Part shown: one piece after another, positions 33,164 to 41,884 of the stretch
How positions within the stretch are numbered: the stretch's first letter is position 1
Layout: each line of letters begins with the position of its first letter
Origin: Gilvimarinus algae
GTDB lineage: Bacteria > Pseudomonadota > Gammaproteobacteria > Pseudomonadales > Cellvibrionaceae
Direction of reading: 5' to 3'
Length of the DNA stretch: 64,000 bases
Assembly (NCBI RefSeq): GCF_030518215.1
Contig: NZ_JAULRT010000062.1
Location: forward strand, 62,001 to 126,000
Position numbers and translations under genes: made by a program
The notes under the pieces: model-generated
Seen by the model: the letters and a program-made list of their open reading frames with translations, nothing else
What the model was told of the DNA's origin: nothing
Databases searched by the model: none

Positions 33164-33352
33164 TTAATGTTTTTTTTGGATCACTGAGTGATGCTTCTTC
33201 GCAAGATCGCAAAGATTACCGCCGTTGCACTGCGCCGAGTCTGGCTGGCAGTGCCTGCGTGCGTTTGCGGCTGGTGGAGAAGCGATAACAGATGACTGAA
33301 TAACGCTATTACACACAAAAAAGGCCGCAGCGACTCTCCTGCGGCCTTTTTT
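33164..33352 (+). ncRNA. Possible small RNA or short-ORF transcript
   Basis: Between a candidate promoter and a strong terminator lies about 190 bases. It contains the palindrome ATCACT-G-AGTGAT and a possible 34-codon frame (33191-33295, starting MLLRKIAKITAVALRRVWLA, Cys- and Trp-containing end). The short frame has only a GAG-type ribosome site. A plus-strand transcript is the simplest reading, because a minus-strand one would have to start inside the EamA gene. Neither is proven. Confidence 0.3.
33317..33352 (+). terminator. Strong bidirectional terminator before the EamA gene
   Basis: AAAAAAGGCCGCAG and CTGCGGCCTTTTTT form a perfect 14-base-pair stem around an eight-base loop, with a six-base U run on either strand. 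Confidence 0.88.
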
Positions 33353-33399
33353 GTTTCTGGCACAGGAGCGCGGCACCACGGCAGAGGGAGGAAGGGAAA

Positions 33400-34275
33400 G
33401 TGCCGGTGCTTATTGCTTATCTATTGGTTGTTCTGATTTGGGGGACAACCCCGCTCGCCATTCACTGGAGCAACGGTGCCGGCAGTGTGATGGCGGCGGT
33501 GTGCCTGCGCATGCTGATTGCGCTCGCGCTGGCGTTGATGATCAATGCGGTGATCGGCAAGTCTCTGTTTGACCGGCCAGGCGTCTGGAAAGCCTACCTG
33601 GCCGCCGCGATCGGTATCTTTCCCAATATGCCCCTGGTGTACTGGTCTGCCCAGTTTATTCCCTCAGGGTTGATGGCTGTTGTTTTTGCTTTTTCGCCTT
33701 TTGTGACGGGCCTGCTCTGTTGGTTGATGCTGGGCGACAACCCGTTTAATCGGCGCCGGCTGTTGGCTCTTGTTGTGGCGCTGGCAGGCTTGGGGCTGGT
33801 TTTTGCCGGGCAGTTGCGCGCCGTGCCCGGCTCTGCGCCCGGTGTTTTGGGCATGCTGCTCTCCTGTGGGTTGTTCAGTTTTAGCAGTGTCTGGTTGAAA
33901 CGTCTGGATATGCAGGTCGATGCCTTTAACCAGACCGCCGGTGCCCTAATGTTTGCGCTGCCGGGGTTACTGCTGTTGTGGTGGTTTACCGGCGGGCACT
34001 GGCAACTCGATAGCGCCTCATTGGCGGCTATTGTCTACCTGGCCATTGGCGGCTCTCTATTGGGATTTACGCTGTTTTTCTATGTGCTGGCGCGCCTTCC
34101 GCCCACGGTAGTGTCATTGATTACCCTGGTGACGCCTGTCGTCGCGATAGTGCTCGGCGCACTTCTGGCTCAAGAGCGCCCGGCAGTTCAGGTGCTGGTC
34201 GGGGCGGGGCTGGTCTTGCTCGCGCTGGTGGCCTATCTGGAGGTGTTCTCGAAGCCTTTGGGTGATCAGTCATAA
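33400..34275 (+). CDS. EamA/DMT-family permease
   Basis: 291 residues, ten predicted membrane helices in two EamA repeats (about 1-135 and 145-285), with the usual I-W-G-T-T-P entry motif and P-V-V-A-I-V-L-G in the last repeat. Such proteins export amino acids or other metabolites; the substrate is unknown. It starts with GTG behind GGAGGAAGGGA. It sits after a strong terminator, so it has its own promoter, and is followed by an isolated porin gene. Confidence 0.88.
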   Translation: MPVLIAYLLVVLIWGTTPLAIHWSNGAGSVMAAVCLRMLIALALALMINAVIGKSLFDRPGVWKAYLAAAIGIFPNMPLVYWSAQFIPSGLMAVVFAFSPFVTGLLCWLMLGDNPFNRRRLLALVVALAGLGLVFAGQLRAVPGSAPGVLGMLLSCGLFSFSSVWLKRLDMQVDAFNQTAGALMFALPGLLLLWWFTGGHWQLDSASLAAIVYLAIGGSLLGFTLFFYVLARLPPTVVSLITLVTPVVAIVLGALLAQERPAVQVLVGAGLVLLALVAYLEVFSKPLGDQS

Positions 34276-34404
34276 AGGTTTGCACTATGGTGGTGCGCCG
34301 GCTTTGCCTGAGCTTTTCAATTTGCCCGCTAATGGTGCCCCGTCGGCCTTGCCGACTTTATGCGGCGTGGCCAAAGTTTTCTAACTGACTGATAAATAAG
34401 AAAA

Positions 34405-34430
34405 AGACCAAGTTGGCTCGGTCTTCGCTA
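34405..34430 (+). promoter_or_regulatory. Hairpin and weak sigma-54-like site before the porin gene
   Basis: TGGCTCGGTCTTCGCT (34414-34429) has GG and GC at sigma-54 spacing but T for A in the -24 box and C for T in the -12 box. It lies inside AAGACC...GGTCTT, which may instead form a hairpin ending the EamA message. The two readings compete. Confidence 0.3.
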
Positions 34431-34512
34431 TTACTCGGGCAAGCTTGATCGGTGTGCTAATCGACAGCTAACACAAGAATATTACTGCCATTAGAAACTA
34501 GAGGAAGATTTC

Positions 34513-35211
34513 ATGAAGATGATGAACAAAAAAGTGCTGGCCAGTGCCGTCGCTGCTTCTGCCATTGCCCTGAGCGCCATGGCGCCGGTGGCCAACGCTG
34601 CTGAAGTGTCTGCATCTGTGGGCGCTGCCAACATGTACTACTGGCGTGGTCTGGACCTTGGCAATGGCGACGCTGCCATCTCCGGTGATATCACTGTGAG
34701 CGCCGGTGGCTTCTACGCTGGTATCTGGGGCTCCTCTGGTGACGCCGCTCTTGGCCAAGAATACGATTTGTACATCGGTTACGGTGGCGAAGTGGGTAGC
34801 TTCACTTACGACGTTAGCCTTTGGAACTATAACTACCCGAGTGCCTCCGAGACCACCTCTTGGATTGACTGGGAAAATCAGCAGTGGGTTGAAGAGACCA
34901 TGGACACCTCTCCCGATATCGGTGATCTGACCGAAGCGGTTGTGTCTCTGGGCTTTGGTCCGGTTGCTGTGACCTACTACCACGGCTTGGAAGATCTGGA
35001 TGAGTACTGGTACGCCACCGTTGGCGCGACCTTTGACAAATTCAGCGTTACCTACGGTCTGCACGAAGACGACCTGGCGCACGTTGACCTGGGCTATGCC
35101 TTCAACGACAACCTGAGCTTCACCATCGGCCAGGTCGTTGACGACGTTGACGGCGGCTATGACGATGACACCAAATTTATTGTATCTTTGAGCCTGCCGA
35201 TCGAATTCTAA
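34513..35211 (+). CDS. TorF-family putative outer-membrane porin
   Basis: 232 residues. Signal peptide with cleavage near residue 29 (V-A-N-A-A), then about twelve alternating amphipathic strands: many Tyr/Trp/Gly, D-L-Y-I-G-Y-G-G, Y-Y-W-R-G-L at the start and a terminal Phe for outer-membrane insertion (L-P-I-E-F). This is the pattern of the TIGR02001/TorF porin family of small barrels. Substrate unknown. GAGGA lies ten bases upstream and a C(UUCG)G terminator follows, so the gene stands alone. Confidence 0.85.
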   Translation: MKMMNKKVLASAVAASAIALSAMAPVANAAEVSASVGAANMYYWRGLDLGNGDAAISGDITVSAGGFYAGIWGSSGDAALGQEYDLYIGYGGEVGSFTYDVSLWNYNYPSASETTSWIDWENQQWVEETMDTSPDIGDLTEAVVSLGFGPVAVTYYHGLEDLDEYWYATVGATFDKFSVTYGLHEDDLAHVDLGYAFNDNLSFTIGQVVDDVDGGYDDDTKFIVSLSLPIEF

Positions 35212-35268
35212 GGAAGGCACAAGAAGAATCTGTTCCGCTGACAGAAAAACAGCGAGCATGAAGCTCTC

Positions 35269-35296
35269 GGGGCAAACTTCGGTTTGCCCCTTTTTT
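35269..35296 (+). terminator. Terminator of the porin gene with UUCG tetraloop
   Basis: GGGGCAAAC-TTCG-GTTTGCCCC is a nine-base-pair stem closed by the very stable C(UUCG)G tetraloop, followed by six T. Confidence 0.93.
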
Positions 35297-35382
35297 ATGC
35301 CCGTCCGGTCACGCCTACCCGCTCAGCGCGTTGTGGTTTGTGTGGCATAATTCCCGCTCATTGATACTGAGGGGGGTAATGG

Positions 35383-36414
35383 ATGCGCGGGGCAGGTAAA
35401 ACCATATTGGTAACGGGGGGCGCCGGCTACATCGGCAGCCATGTTTGCGTAGAACTGATCAATGCCGGTTTTGACCCGGTCATTGTCGATAATTTCTGCA
35501 ACAGTAGCCCTAAGGTGCTTGAGCGCATCGAGCAAATCACCCGCGTAAAGCCCGCGCTTTATGAGTTGGACATTAACGATGTTCAGGGCTTGCAACGAGT
35601 CTTTGCCGAGCATACGGTAGCGGCGGTGATGCACTTTGCCGGCCTGAAGGCGGTGGGTGAATCCACCCAAATTCCTCTGACCTATTACCGCGACAACGTC
35701 GGCGGCGCCATGAGCTTGTGCGAGGCCATGGCTGCAGCGGGTGTTTACCGGCTGATTTTCAGCTCGTCGGCTACAGTCTATGGCGATCCCGCCTCGGTGC
35801 CCATTGACGAGACATTTCCCCGCAGCGCCACCAACCCCTATGGCCGCAGTAAGCTGATTATTGAGCAGATGCTGGAAGACATCGCGCGGGCGCCCGAGAG
35901 CCGGTGGGCCATATCGCTGCTGCGGTATTTCAACCCGATTGGTGCTCACAGCAGTGGCTTGATCGGTGAAGATCCGGCGGGCATACCCAACAACCTCGTG
36001 CCCTATGTGGCTCAGGTGGCGGTCGGCAAGCTGCCCTTTTTGCAGGTGTTTGGCGACGACTACCCGACCCCCGATGGCACCGGTGTGCGCGACTACATTC
36101 ATGTGGTGGACCTGGCGCGGGGACACGTGGCCGCGCTCGAGGCGCAGCTCGCGGGTGGGAAGGGCTGCCAGGCTTACAACCTGGGCACCGGGCGGGGCTA
36201 CTCTGTGCTAGAGGTGTTAAAGGCCTTTGAGGTGGCGTGCGGCAAGCCGTTGGAATACCGGATCAAACCCCGTCGACCCGGCGATATCGCCTGCTGCTAC
36301 GCCGACCCCGCAGAGGCCAAAAGGCGCCTGGGCTGGCAGGCCGAGTACGATCTGGCGCAAATGATGAGCGATACCTGGCGCTGGCAGAGCGCCAATCCGG
36401 ACGGTTACGCTTGA
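35383..36414 (+). CDS. galE: UDP-glucose 4-epimerase
   Basis: 343 residues. NAD-binding TGGAGYIGSH at 11-20, D-N (VDNFCNSS), the S-S-S-A-T-V-Y-G serine block, active-site Y153xxxK157, and the C-terminal R-P-G-D motif. It interconverts UDP-glucose and UDP-galactose, and galactose can then feed surface polysaccharides. Start at 35383 with a GGGGGG-type site; an out-of-frame ATG lies five bases before. It stands alone and its last ten bases overlap the convergent PhoQ-like gene. Confidence 0.93.
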   Translation: MRGAGKTILVTGGAGYIGSHVCVELINAGFDPVIVDNFCNSSPKVLERIEQITRVKPALYELDINDVQGLQRVFAEHTVAAVMHFAGLKAVGESTQIPLTYYRDNVGGAMSLCEAMAAAGVYRLIFSSSATVYGDPASVPIDETFPRSATNPYGRSKLIIEQMLEDIARAPESRWAISLLRYFNPIGAHSSGLIGEDPAGIPNNLVPYVAQVAVGKLPFLQVFGDDYPTPDGTGVRDYIHVVDLARGHVAALEAQLAGGKGCQAYNLGTGRGYSVLEVLKAFEVACGKPLEYRIKPRRPGDIACCYADPAEAKRRLGWQAEYDLAQMMSDTWRWQSANPDGYA

Positions 36415-37781
36415 TCGCCCCGGCGCTGAGTGCCGGGCAGCTTGACGCTAAAGCGCGCGCCGCCGAGTGCCGAGCGGGAGATTTTTAGTTGCCCCTGATA
36501 GCCGGCGGCAATGTCGGCGCAGATGGCCAGGCCGATACCCTGGCCGGGCTTTGAAGTATCCAGCCGCTGGCCGCGTTCAAGGGAGCTGCTGCGCAGTGAC
36601 TCGGCAATGCCGCCGCCGTCGTCATCCACGTTGATGTGCAGTTGCTCGCCCTGCAGTTGGGCGCTCACGGTCACTTGGTGATTACCGTACTTGAAACCGT
36701 TGTCCAGCAGGTTGCCAAAAATTTCCAGAAAATCCTGCTCATCGCCGACAAACATCAGTGTCTCGTCCACATCGATGGCGAGGCTGATGCCTTTGTCGCG
36801 GTAGATTTTTTTCAGTGACTGCCCCAGGCGCTCGAGCGTTTGGGCGACTGGAACTTGAGATTTGCTGCCGCTGTTTTGCTCGCTCACGGCCCTTTGCAAT
36901 TGGTATTTCACAACTTGGTCCATCCTTTCCACTTGTTCGTTCACCTGTTGGCTGTACGCCTCGGCGCTTTGCGGCGCTCTGGCTGACTTGAGTACCGCCA
37001 AAGGGGTTTTCAGGCTGTGAGCCAGATCGCCCAGGCTGTTGCGATAGCGTCGGCGCAAACGCGACTCACTTTCCAGCACCCGGTTGAGGCTGTTGACCAC
37101 TTGCTGAATTTCACCCGGGTAGTGACCTGTCAGGTGCGAGGTTTCACCGCTGCGCATTCTCTCCAGTGCTCGCGCCAACTGCCGCAGAGGTTTCAGTGCC
37201 CAGCCGATGATCAGGCCCTGCAGCAGGAGTAGAGCGCCGGCTGCAATCAGCAGGCCTCGCCCCAGCTGAGTACGAAAAGCCGACAGAGCACTGTAATAGC
37301 TTTCTCCGGCATGCACCAGCGCGAAACGGTATGGAATTGTTACACCGGCCTCGGTTTCCCATAGGACGTCGAAGTGGGCGAGAAAAGGGGGGGTGTCCCC
37401 GGCGCTTGCGCGCTGAACGATGAGCTCACCGGGCTGCCAGAGCTCACTGAAGCTTTGGTAGCCGGGAGTATCATTCATTAGGGCGCTTGAGGCCGAGCGC
37501 CAGAGCTGCTGGCCGTCGCCTCGAAAGACAAAGCCTGCTACGCCCGAGGTAGTCTGCTCCAAATCCGGCTCAATCATGGCTTCTGGTAGCTGGAGTTGTC
37601 CGTTTTCAAGCTCGGCGAGACTGAACAGCAGGTAGAAGTAGCGCTCGAGTCGCACGGTTTCGGCCGCCAGCAGGCTGCTCTGAAAGGCTCTATCCAGGGC
37701 GGCGCCGGTGATCAGAAGTACCAGAATCATAATCAGCATAGAGCTGCTGAGCAGGCGGGTTTTGAGCGTGCCCAGCTTCAC
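36405..37781 (-). CDS. PhoQ-like sensor histidine kinase
   Basis: 458 residues. Helix 1 (about 12-32), periplasmic sensor about 35-170, helix 2 (about 174-196), HAMP, HisKA with H255 in DLAHSLKTPLAVL (the PhoQ-type H-box) and HATPase_c with N-box and GIGLAIC. The sensor has many acidic residues, as in PhoQ, but its Mg-binding patch cannot be traced. GTG start; it overlaps the regulator stop by four bases (GTGA). With the PhoP-like regulator and the PepSY gene it forms one operon. Confidence 0.88.
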   Translation of the reverse strand: MKLGTLKTRLLSSSMLIMILVLLITGAALDRAFQSSLLAAETVRLERYFYLLFSLAELENGQLQLPEAMIEPDLEQTTSGVAGFVFRGDGQQLWRSASSALMNDTPGYQSFSELWQPGELIVQRASAGDTPPFLAHFDVLWETEAGVTIPYRFALVHAGESYYSALSAFRTQLGRGLLIAAGALLLLQGLIIGWALKPLRQLARALERMRSGETSHLTGHYPGEIQQVVNSLNRVLESESRLRRRYRNSLGDLAHSLKTPLAVLKSARAPQSAEAYSQQVNEQVERMDQVVKYQLQRAVSEQNSGSKSQVPVAQTLERLGQSLKKIYRDKGISLAIDVDETLMFVGDEQDFLEIFGNLLDNGFKYGNHQVTVSAQLQGEQLHINVDDDGGGIAESLRSSSLERGQRLDTSKPGQGIGLAICADIAAGYQGQLKISRSALGGARFSVKLPGTQRRGDQA

Positions 37782-38461
37782 CCACCGCTCCGGCTGAGGT
37801 TAAAGCGGTAGCCAAGCCCGCGCTGGGTGGAGATCAGGTTCAGGGCGCCGTCCGGGTCGAGTTTCTTGCGCAACCGGCCGATAAAAACCTCGATCACATT
37901 GCTGTCTCGATCAAAATCCTGAGCGTACAGGTGTTCTGTCAACTCGGTTTTGGAGATGGCTTTGCCAGCGTTTAACGCGAGATAGGCGAGGGTGTTGTAC
38001 TCGTAACCTGTCAATTCGACCATCTGGCCATTAACCGCGACGGTCTTGGCATCTGTGTCCAGCTCCAGCGGTCCGAAACGCACCTTGCTCTGCGCCAGCC
38101 CGTGGGAGCGGCGCAGCAGGGCATGAACTCGCGCCATCAGTTCCTGCGGGTGGAAGGGTTTGGTGAGATAGTCATCGGCGCCGGCCTCCAGCCCTTCGAC
38201 TTTGTCCTGCCAGGCATCGCGGGCGGTGAGAATCAGGACCGGATAGTTTCTCTGTCTCTGGCGCAGGGCACGGATCAGGCTGATACCGTCGAGGCCGGGC
38301 AGGCCCAGATCGATAATCGCGAGGTCGTAGTCTACTTCCTCGCCCTGGTAGAGGCCATCGGTACCATCCAGAGCGCAGTCGCAGGCAAAGCCGGCAGATT
38401 TGAGCTGGCTGGCAATGCTTTCGCTCAAGGCGGGATCGTCTTCGGCTATCAGCAGGCGCAT
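37778..38461 (-). CDS. PhoP-like response regulator (OmpR family)
   Basis: 227 residues. Receiver (1-118) with E7-D8-D9, phospho-acceptor D51 and K100, and a winged-helix DNA-binding domain (about 128-222) with the Y-E-Y-N-T-L and R-G-x-G-Y-R motifs. The I-I-D-L-G-L-P-G-L-D-G and T-A-R-D-A-W-Q-D-K-V-E stretches resemble PhoP of enterics closely. It probably controls the envelope response to cations or acid with its kinase. It lies nine bases after the PepSY gene. Confidence 0.9.
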   Translation of the reverse strand: MRLLIAEDDPALSESIASQLKSAGFACDCALDGTDGLYQGEEVDYDLAIIDLGLPGLDGISLIRALRQRQRNYPVLILTARDAWQDKVEGLEAGADDYLTKPFHPQELMARVHALLRRSHGLAQSKVRFGPLELDTDAKTVAVNGQMVELTGYEYNTLAYLALNAGKAISKTELTEHLYAQDFDRDSNVIEVFIGRLRKKLDPDGALNLISTQRGLGYRFNLSRSGG

Positions 38462-38470
38462 GCTTGCCCC

Positions 38471-38752
38471 CTATTGCAACGGTTTGCCGCTAGCGGCGTC
38501 AATCAGCACAGAGTGGATGCGCCCTGAAGGCTGTAGCAATTTAACCCGGTAGACGCTGCGACCATTGACTTGCATGGCTTTGACGTCGAGTACCTTGCCG
38601 CCAAAGGTTTTGCTGGCAATCTTGCCCGCCTGCGCCGCCGACACGGCGCACTGGTTTATCGCCTGGGGCGCGGCAAAGGGCGGAATCGGCTGGCGCGCCT
38701 GGGTGGCGCTCGCCAGCAGTATGAGGAAAATGCACAGCAACGGTCGGATCAT
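38471..38752 (-). CDS. PepSY-domain periplasmic protein
   Basis: 93 residues. Signal peptide (MIRPLLCIFLILLASATQAR, cleavage near A19) and one PepSY domain (V-L-D-V-K-A-M-Q-V-N-G-R-S-V-Y-R-V-K-L...H-S-V-L-I-D-A-A-S-G). PepSY domains often inhibit proteases or bind at the envelope. The position in front of the PhoP/PhoQ-like pair suggests it is either a target or an accessory sensor for the kinase. That role is inference. Confidence 0.85.
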   Translation of the reverse strand: MIRPLLCIFLILLASATQARQPIPPFAAPQAINQCAVSAAQAGKIASKTFGGKVLDVKAMQVNGRSVYRVKLLQPSGRIHSVLIDAASGKPLQ

Positions 38753-39073
38753 AGTGGATTAGGGCCTGTTAATACTCAATGAATTCACCCCCTGGAAGCC
38801 AGCTTAGGGCTTGGGCTTTGGAATCCAGAAGCCATTGTAGCACCTCAAACCGTCTGCTCGGGCCAGACGCTCGCGCCACAGTTTAACGGGCTAAGCGGTA
38901 GCAGGTCCGCCTGGCAGTCACAAACGCTTATCAGACAGCAACGGGTCGGTGTATTCGATGTCTAGAGAATGCCGGCGGCAGGCTGAACACAAACTGAAGC
39001 TAAAAACCCGCAAACCCGCTACTAAACGGGTATAATTGCGGCGATTTTTCGTTGAAAGACACAGGTTTTACGC
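38753..39073. other. Divergent region between the PepSY operon and proA
   Basis: About 320 bases without a gene. The right end has TATAAT at 39031-39036, about 38 bases before proA, with no good -35 box. The left end holds the minus-strand operon's promoter; no clear PhoP box pair is visible. Confidence 0.5.
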
Positions 39074-40339
39074 ATGTTGGATAAGGTTTCTGTGAAAGAA
39101 TACATGGCGCAGGTGGGCCGCGCGGCGCGCGAAGCCTCGCGAGTGTTGGCCGCCTCCAGTACCGGGGTAAAAAACGAGGCGCTGTTGGCCATGGCCCGCG
39201 AGCTGGATGCCAGCCGCGAGCACCTCGCCCGGGAAAATGAAAAAGACCTGGCTGCCGGCCGCGATAATGGGCTGGACGCCGCTCTGCTGGACCGCCTGGC
39301 TCTCAAACCCCAGACCATTGATGGCATGATTGAAGGCCTGCGCCAGGTGGCGGCGCTGCCGGATCCCTGCGGTGAAATCACCGATATGAGCTATCGGCCA
39401 AGTGGCATCCAGGTGGGAAAAATGCGTGTGCCGCTCGGCGTGGTGGGCATCATCTATGAGTCGCGCCCCAACGTCACCATTGACGCCGCCAGCTTGTGCT
39501 TGAAGTCCGGTAACGCCGCGATTTTGCGCGGCGGCAGTGAAGCCATTCACTCCAACCGGGCAATCGCCGAGTGTATTGAGCGCGGTCTCACGGCCGCAGG
39601 ACTGCCGGTCAGCGCTGTTCAGGTGATTCAAACCACGGATCGGGCCGCGGTTGGCGAGTTGATTACTATGCCCGAGTGGGTGGATGTTATTGTTCCACGC
39701 GGAGGCAAAGGCCTGATCGAGCGTATCTCCCGTGAAGCCTCGGTGCCCGTTATCAAGCACCTCGACGGTATTTGCCATGTCTACATCGATGCCAAGGCCG
39801 ACCTGGACAAAGCCTTTGCCATTGCTCTGAACGCCAAAACCCACCGTTATGGCGTGTGCAATGCCATGGAAACCCTGCTGGTGGATGAGGCGGTGGCGGC
39901 GCAGATTCTCCCGCGCCTGGCCGATGCCTACCGCGCCGAGGGGGTCGAGCTGCGCGGCTGTGACAAAACCCGCTGCTTGATCGAGGCCTCCGAGGCAACC
40001 GAGGAGGACTGGCAGACGGAGTACTTGGCGCCGGTGTTGTCCATTCGGATAGTGGCGTCGCTCGATGAGGCGATTGAGCACATTGCCCGTTACAGCTCGC
40101 AGCACACCGAGTCGATTGTCACAGAAGACTTTACTCGTGGTCGACGCTTTCTCACGGAAGTGGATTCCGCCTCGGTGATGATCAATGCCTCGACACGTTT
40201 TGCCGATGGCTTTGAGTATGGTCTGGGCGCTGAAATCGGTATCTCGACCGACAAGATTCACGCTCGTGGGCCTGTGGGGCTGGAGGGGCTGACCTCGCAG
40301 AAGTGGATTGTGTTGGGTGATGGTCATATTCGTCACTGA
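39074..40339 (+). CDS. proA: Gamma-glutamyl phosphate reductase
   Basis: 421 residues, aldehyde-dehydrogenase fold. Landmarks: [17 protein letters not shown] (about 118-134), [22 protein letters not shown], the catalytic Cys in V-C-N-A-M-E, and the C-terminal [17 protein letters not shown]. It makes glutamate semialdehyde for proline synthesis. It overlaps nadD by one base and leads a long operon running to lipA or beyond. The usual partner proB is not in this window. Confidence 0.96.
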   Translation: MLDKVSVKEYMAQVGRAAREASRVLAASSTGVKNEALLAMARELDASREHLARENEKDLAAGRDNGLDAALLDRLALKPQTIDGMIEGLRQVAALPDPCGEITDMSYRPSGIQVGKMRVPLGVVGIIYESRPNVTIDAASLCLKSGNAAILRGGSEAIHSNRAIAECIERGLTAAGLPVSAVQVIQTTDRAAVGELITMPEWVDVIVPRGGKGLIERISREASVPVIKHLDGICHVYIDAKADLDKAFAIALNAKTHRYGVCNAMETLLVDEAVAAQILPRLADAYRAEGVELRGCDKTRCLIEASEATEEDWQTEYLAPVLSIRIVASLDEAIEHIARYSSQHTESIVTEDFTRGRRFLTEVDSASVMINASTRFADGFEYGLGAEIGISTDKIHARGPVGLEGLTSQKWIVLGDGHIRH

Positions 40340-41004
40340 TGCGCCCTAAAGTCGCTGTTTTCGGAGGGACTTTTAACCCGATTCACCACGGTCATTTGCG
40401 CCTGGCGCTGGATCTGGTGCAACAACTTGGCTTTGATCAAATGTTGCTTGTGCCCTGCCATATCCCCATGCACCGTGAGGATCCGAGCGTTGCCAGTCAG
40501 CGCCGGGCGCGCATGGTCGAGTTGGCGGTTGCCTCCAGCCCGACGCTCAAACTCGACACCCGCGAGCTCAAGCGCGGTAGCGTGTCCTACTCGCTCGATA
40601 CCCTGGCCGAGCTCCGTCAGGAGCAGGGGCGAGAGGCGTCAATATCGTTGATCATGGGGATGGATGCCTACCTCGGCCTGCCGCGCTGGCACCGATGGTT
40701 AGAATTGCTCAAGTATGGACACATCGTGGTGATAAGCCGCCCGGGATATGTCATGCCCGAAGACGGTGAGTTGGCGGCCTTCGATCGCGAGCACCGCGCC
40801 GATGCCAAGGTGCTGGAACAGGCGGTCGCGGGGCGTGTGGTGCATCTGGATATTCGTGCGCTGGCCATCAGTGCCACCGAAATACGCACTCTTACGGCGG
40901 CGGGCTTGTCAACACGCTACCTGCTGCCGGAGACGGTGCGTCGCTATATTGCCGAGCACGGACTCTACGCAGCCCGTGCTCCAGAAACTACTGATAAATC
41001 ATAG
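40339..41004 (+). CDS. nadD: Nicotinate-nucleotide adenylyltransferase
   Basis: 221 residues. N-terminal G-G-T-F-N-P-I-H-H-G-H nucleotidyl-transferase signature (about 8-18), the family P-x-H-R-E-D substrate loop, I-M-G-M-D-A-Y and the C-terminal I-S-A-T-E-I-R motif. It adenylylates NaMN for NAD synthesis. Its ATG overlaps the proA stop by one base; rsfS follows after seven bases, the order common in gammaproteobacteria. Confidence 0.95.
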   Translation: MRPKVAVFGGTFNPIHHGHLRLALDLVQQLGFDQMLLVPCHIPMHREDPSVASQRRARMVELAVASSPTLKLDTRELKRGSVSYSLDTLAELRQEQGREASISLIMGMDAYLGLPRWHRWLELLKYGHIVVISRPGYVMPEDGELAAFDREHRADAKVLEQAVAGRVVHLDIRALAISATEIRTLTAAGLSTRYLLPETVRRYIAEHGLYAARAPETTDKS

Positions 41005-41011
41005 GTATACA

Positions 41012-41353
41012 ATGTCTGACAAACTCAACCCCTTGCTGCTCGAAGCCCTTGATGACCTCAAAGCCAAAGAGGTGGTTCAAGTCGATGTGCGCGGTAAAAG
41101 CGACGTGATGGACACCATGATCATCGCCTGCGGCACCTCCAAGCGCCACGTAAAATCCCTGGCGGGAAACGCGGTGGAGGACGCCAAAAAGCAGGGCTTT
41201 CAGCCATTCGGGGTGGAAGGCATGGAGAGCGGCGACTGGGTCCTGGTCGACTTTGGCGACACCGTGCTCCACGTTATGTTGCCCGAGACCCGCGAGTTCT
41301 ACGACCTGGAAAAACTCTGGTCGGTTGAACCAGCGGGGCGTTCAGCGGACTAA
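41012..41353 (+). CDS. rsfS: Ribosome silencing factor RsfS
   Basis: 113 residues, complete. [20 protein letters not shown] and [10 protein letters not shown] are the family's recognisable blocks. It binds uL14 and blocks subunit joining when nutrients are scarce. Start at 41012, seven bases after nadD. It precedes rlmH by ten bases, as in most relatives. Confidence 0.95.
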   Translation: MSDKLNPLLLEALDDLKAKEVVQVDVRGKSDVMDTMIIACGTSKRHVKSLAGNAVEDAKKQGFQPFGVEGMESGDWVLVDFGDTVLHVMLPETREFYDLEKLWSVEPAGRSAD

Positions 41354-41363
41354 AGGCCCTGGT

Positions 41364-41834
41364 GTGCGCGTAAAATTGATTGCCGTCGGCTCGCGTATGC
41401 CCGCCTGGGTGCAGGAGGGCTTTGGCGAATACGCGAAGCGTTTGCCCCGTGGTGATATGCAAGTCGAACTGGTCGAATTGCCTCTGGCGGTGCGCGGCAA
41501 GAATGCCGACCTCGGTCGGGCCATGGAGCGCGAAGGCGAGTCCATTTTGGCGGCCATTGGCAAAGGCGATAAAGTCATTGCGCTGGATGTAAAGGGCAAA
41601 AGCTGGAGTACAGAGCAGCTGGCCGCCGAGTTGGCCGGCTGGCGTATGGAGGGGCGCGGCGTTAGCCTGGTGGTAGGCGGGCCTGATGGCTTGGCTCCGG
41701 CAGTGCTGCGCGTGGCCGATCAGCGTTGGTCGCTATCGGCATTGACGTTGCCCCATCCGCTGGTGCGGGTATTGCTAATGGAGCAGTTGTACCGAGCTTG
41801 GACGGTATTAAACAACCATCCCTACCACAAATAA
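41364..41834 (+). CDS. rlmH: 23S rRNA m3-pseudouridine1915 methyltransferase RlmH
   Basis: 156 residues from GTG at 41364, the family's usual length (about 155). [20 protein letters not shown] at the N-terminus, the SPOUT trefoil-knot motifs V-V-G-G-P-D-G-L and [17 protein letters not shown] at the C-terminus. Only the 70S ribosome is its substrate. Frames open further upstream overlap rsfS and lack family residues. mrdA follows 50 bases downstream. Confidence 0.95.
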   Translation: MRVKLIAVGSRMPAWVQEGFGEYAKRLPRGDMQVELVELPLAVRGKNADLGRAMEREGESILAAIGKGDKVIALDVKGKSWSTEQLAAELAGWRMEGRGVSLVVGGPDGLAPAVLRVADQRWSLSALTLPHPLVRVLLMEQLYRAWTVLNNHPYHK

Positions 41835-41884
41835 CAACCATACAATACACAGATTCGCCATCACGGGCCCCGCAAGAATTCGCT

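Noticed and set aside
39068-40336. A 422-codon open frame antisense to proA
   Set aside because: Shadow of a GC-rich gene; proA motifs are all in the opposite strand.
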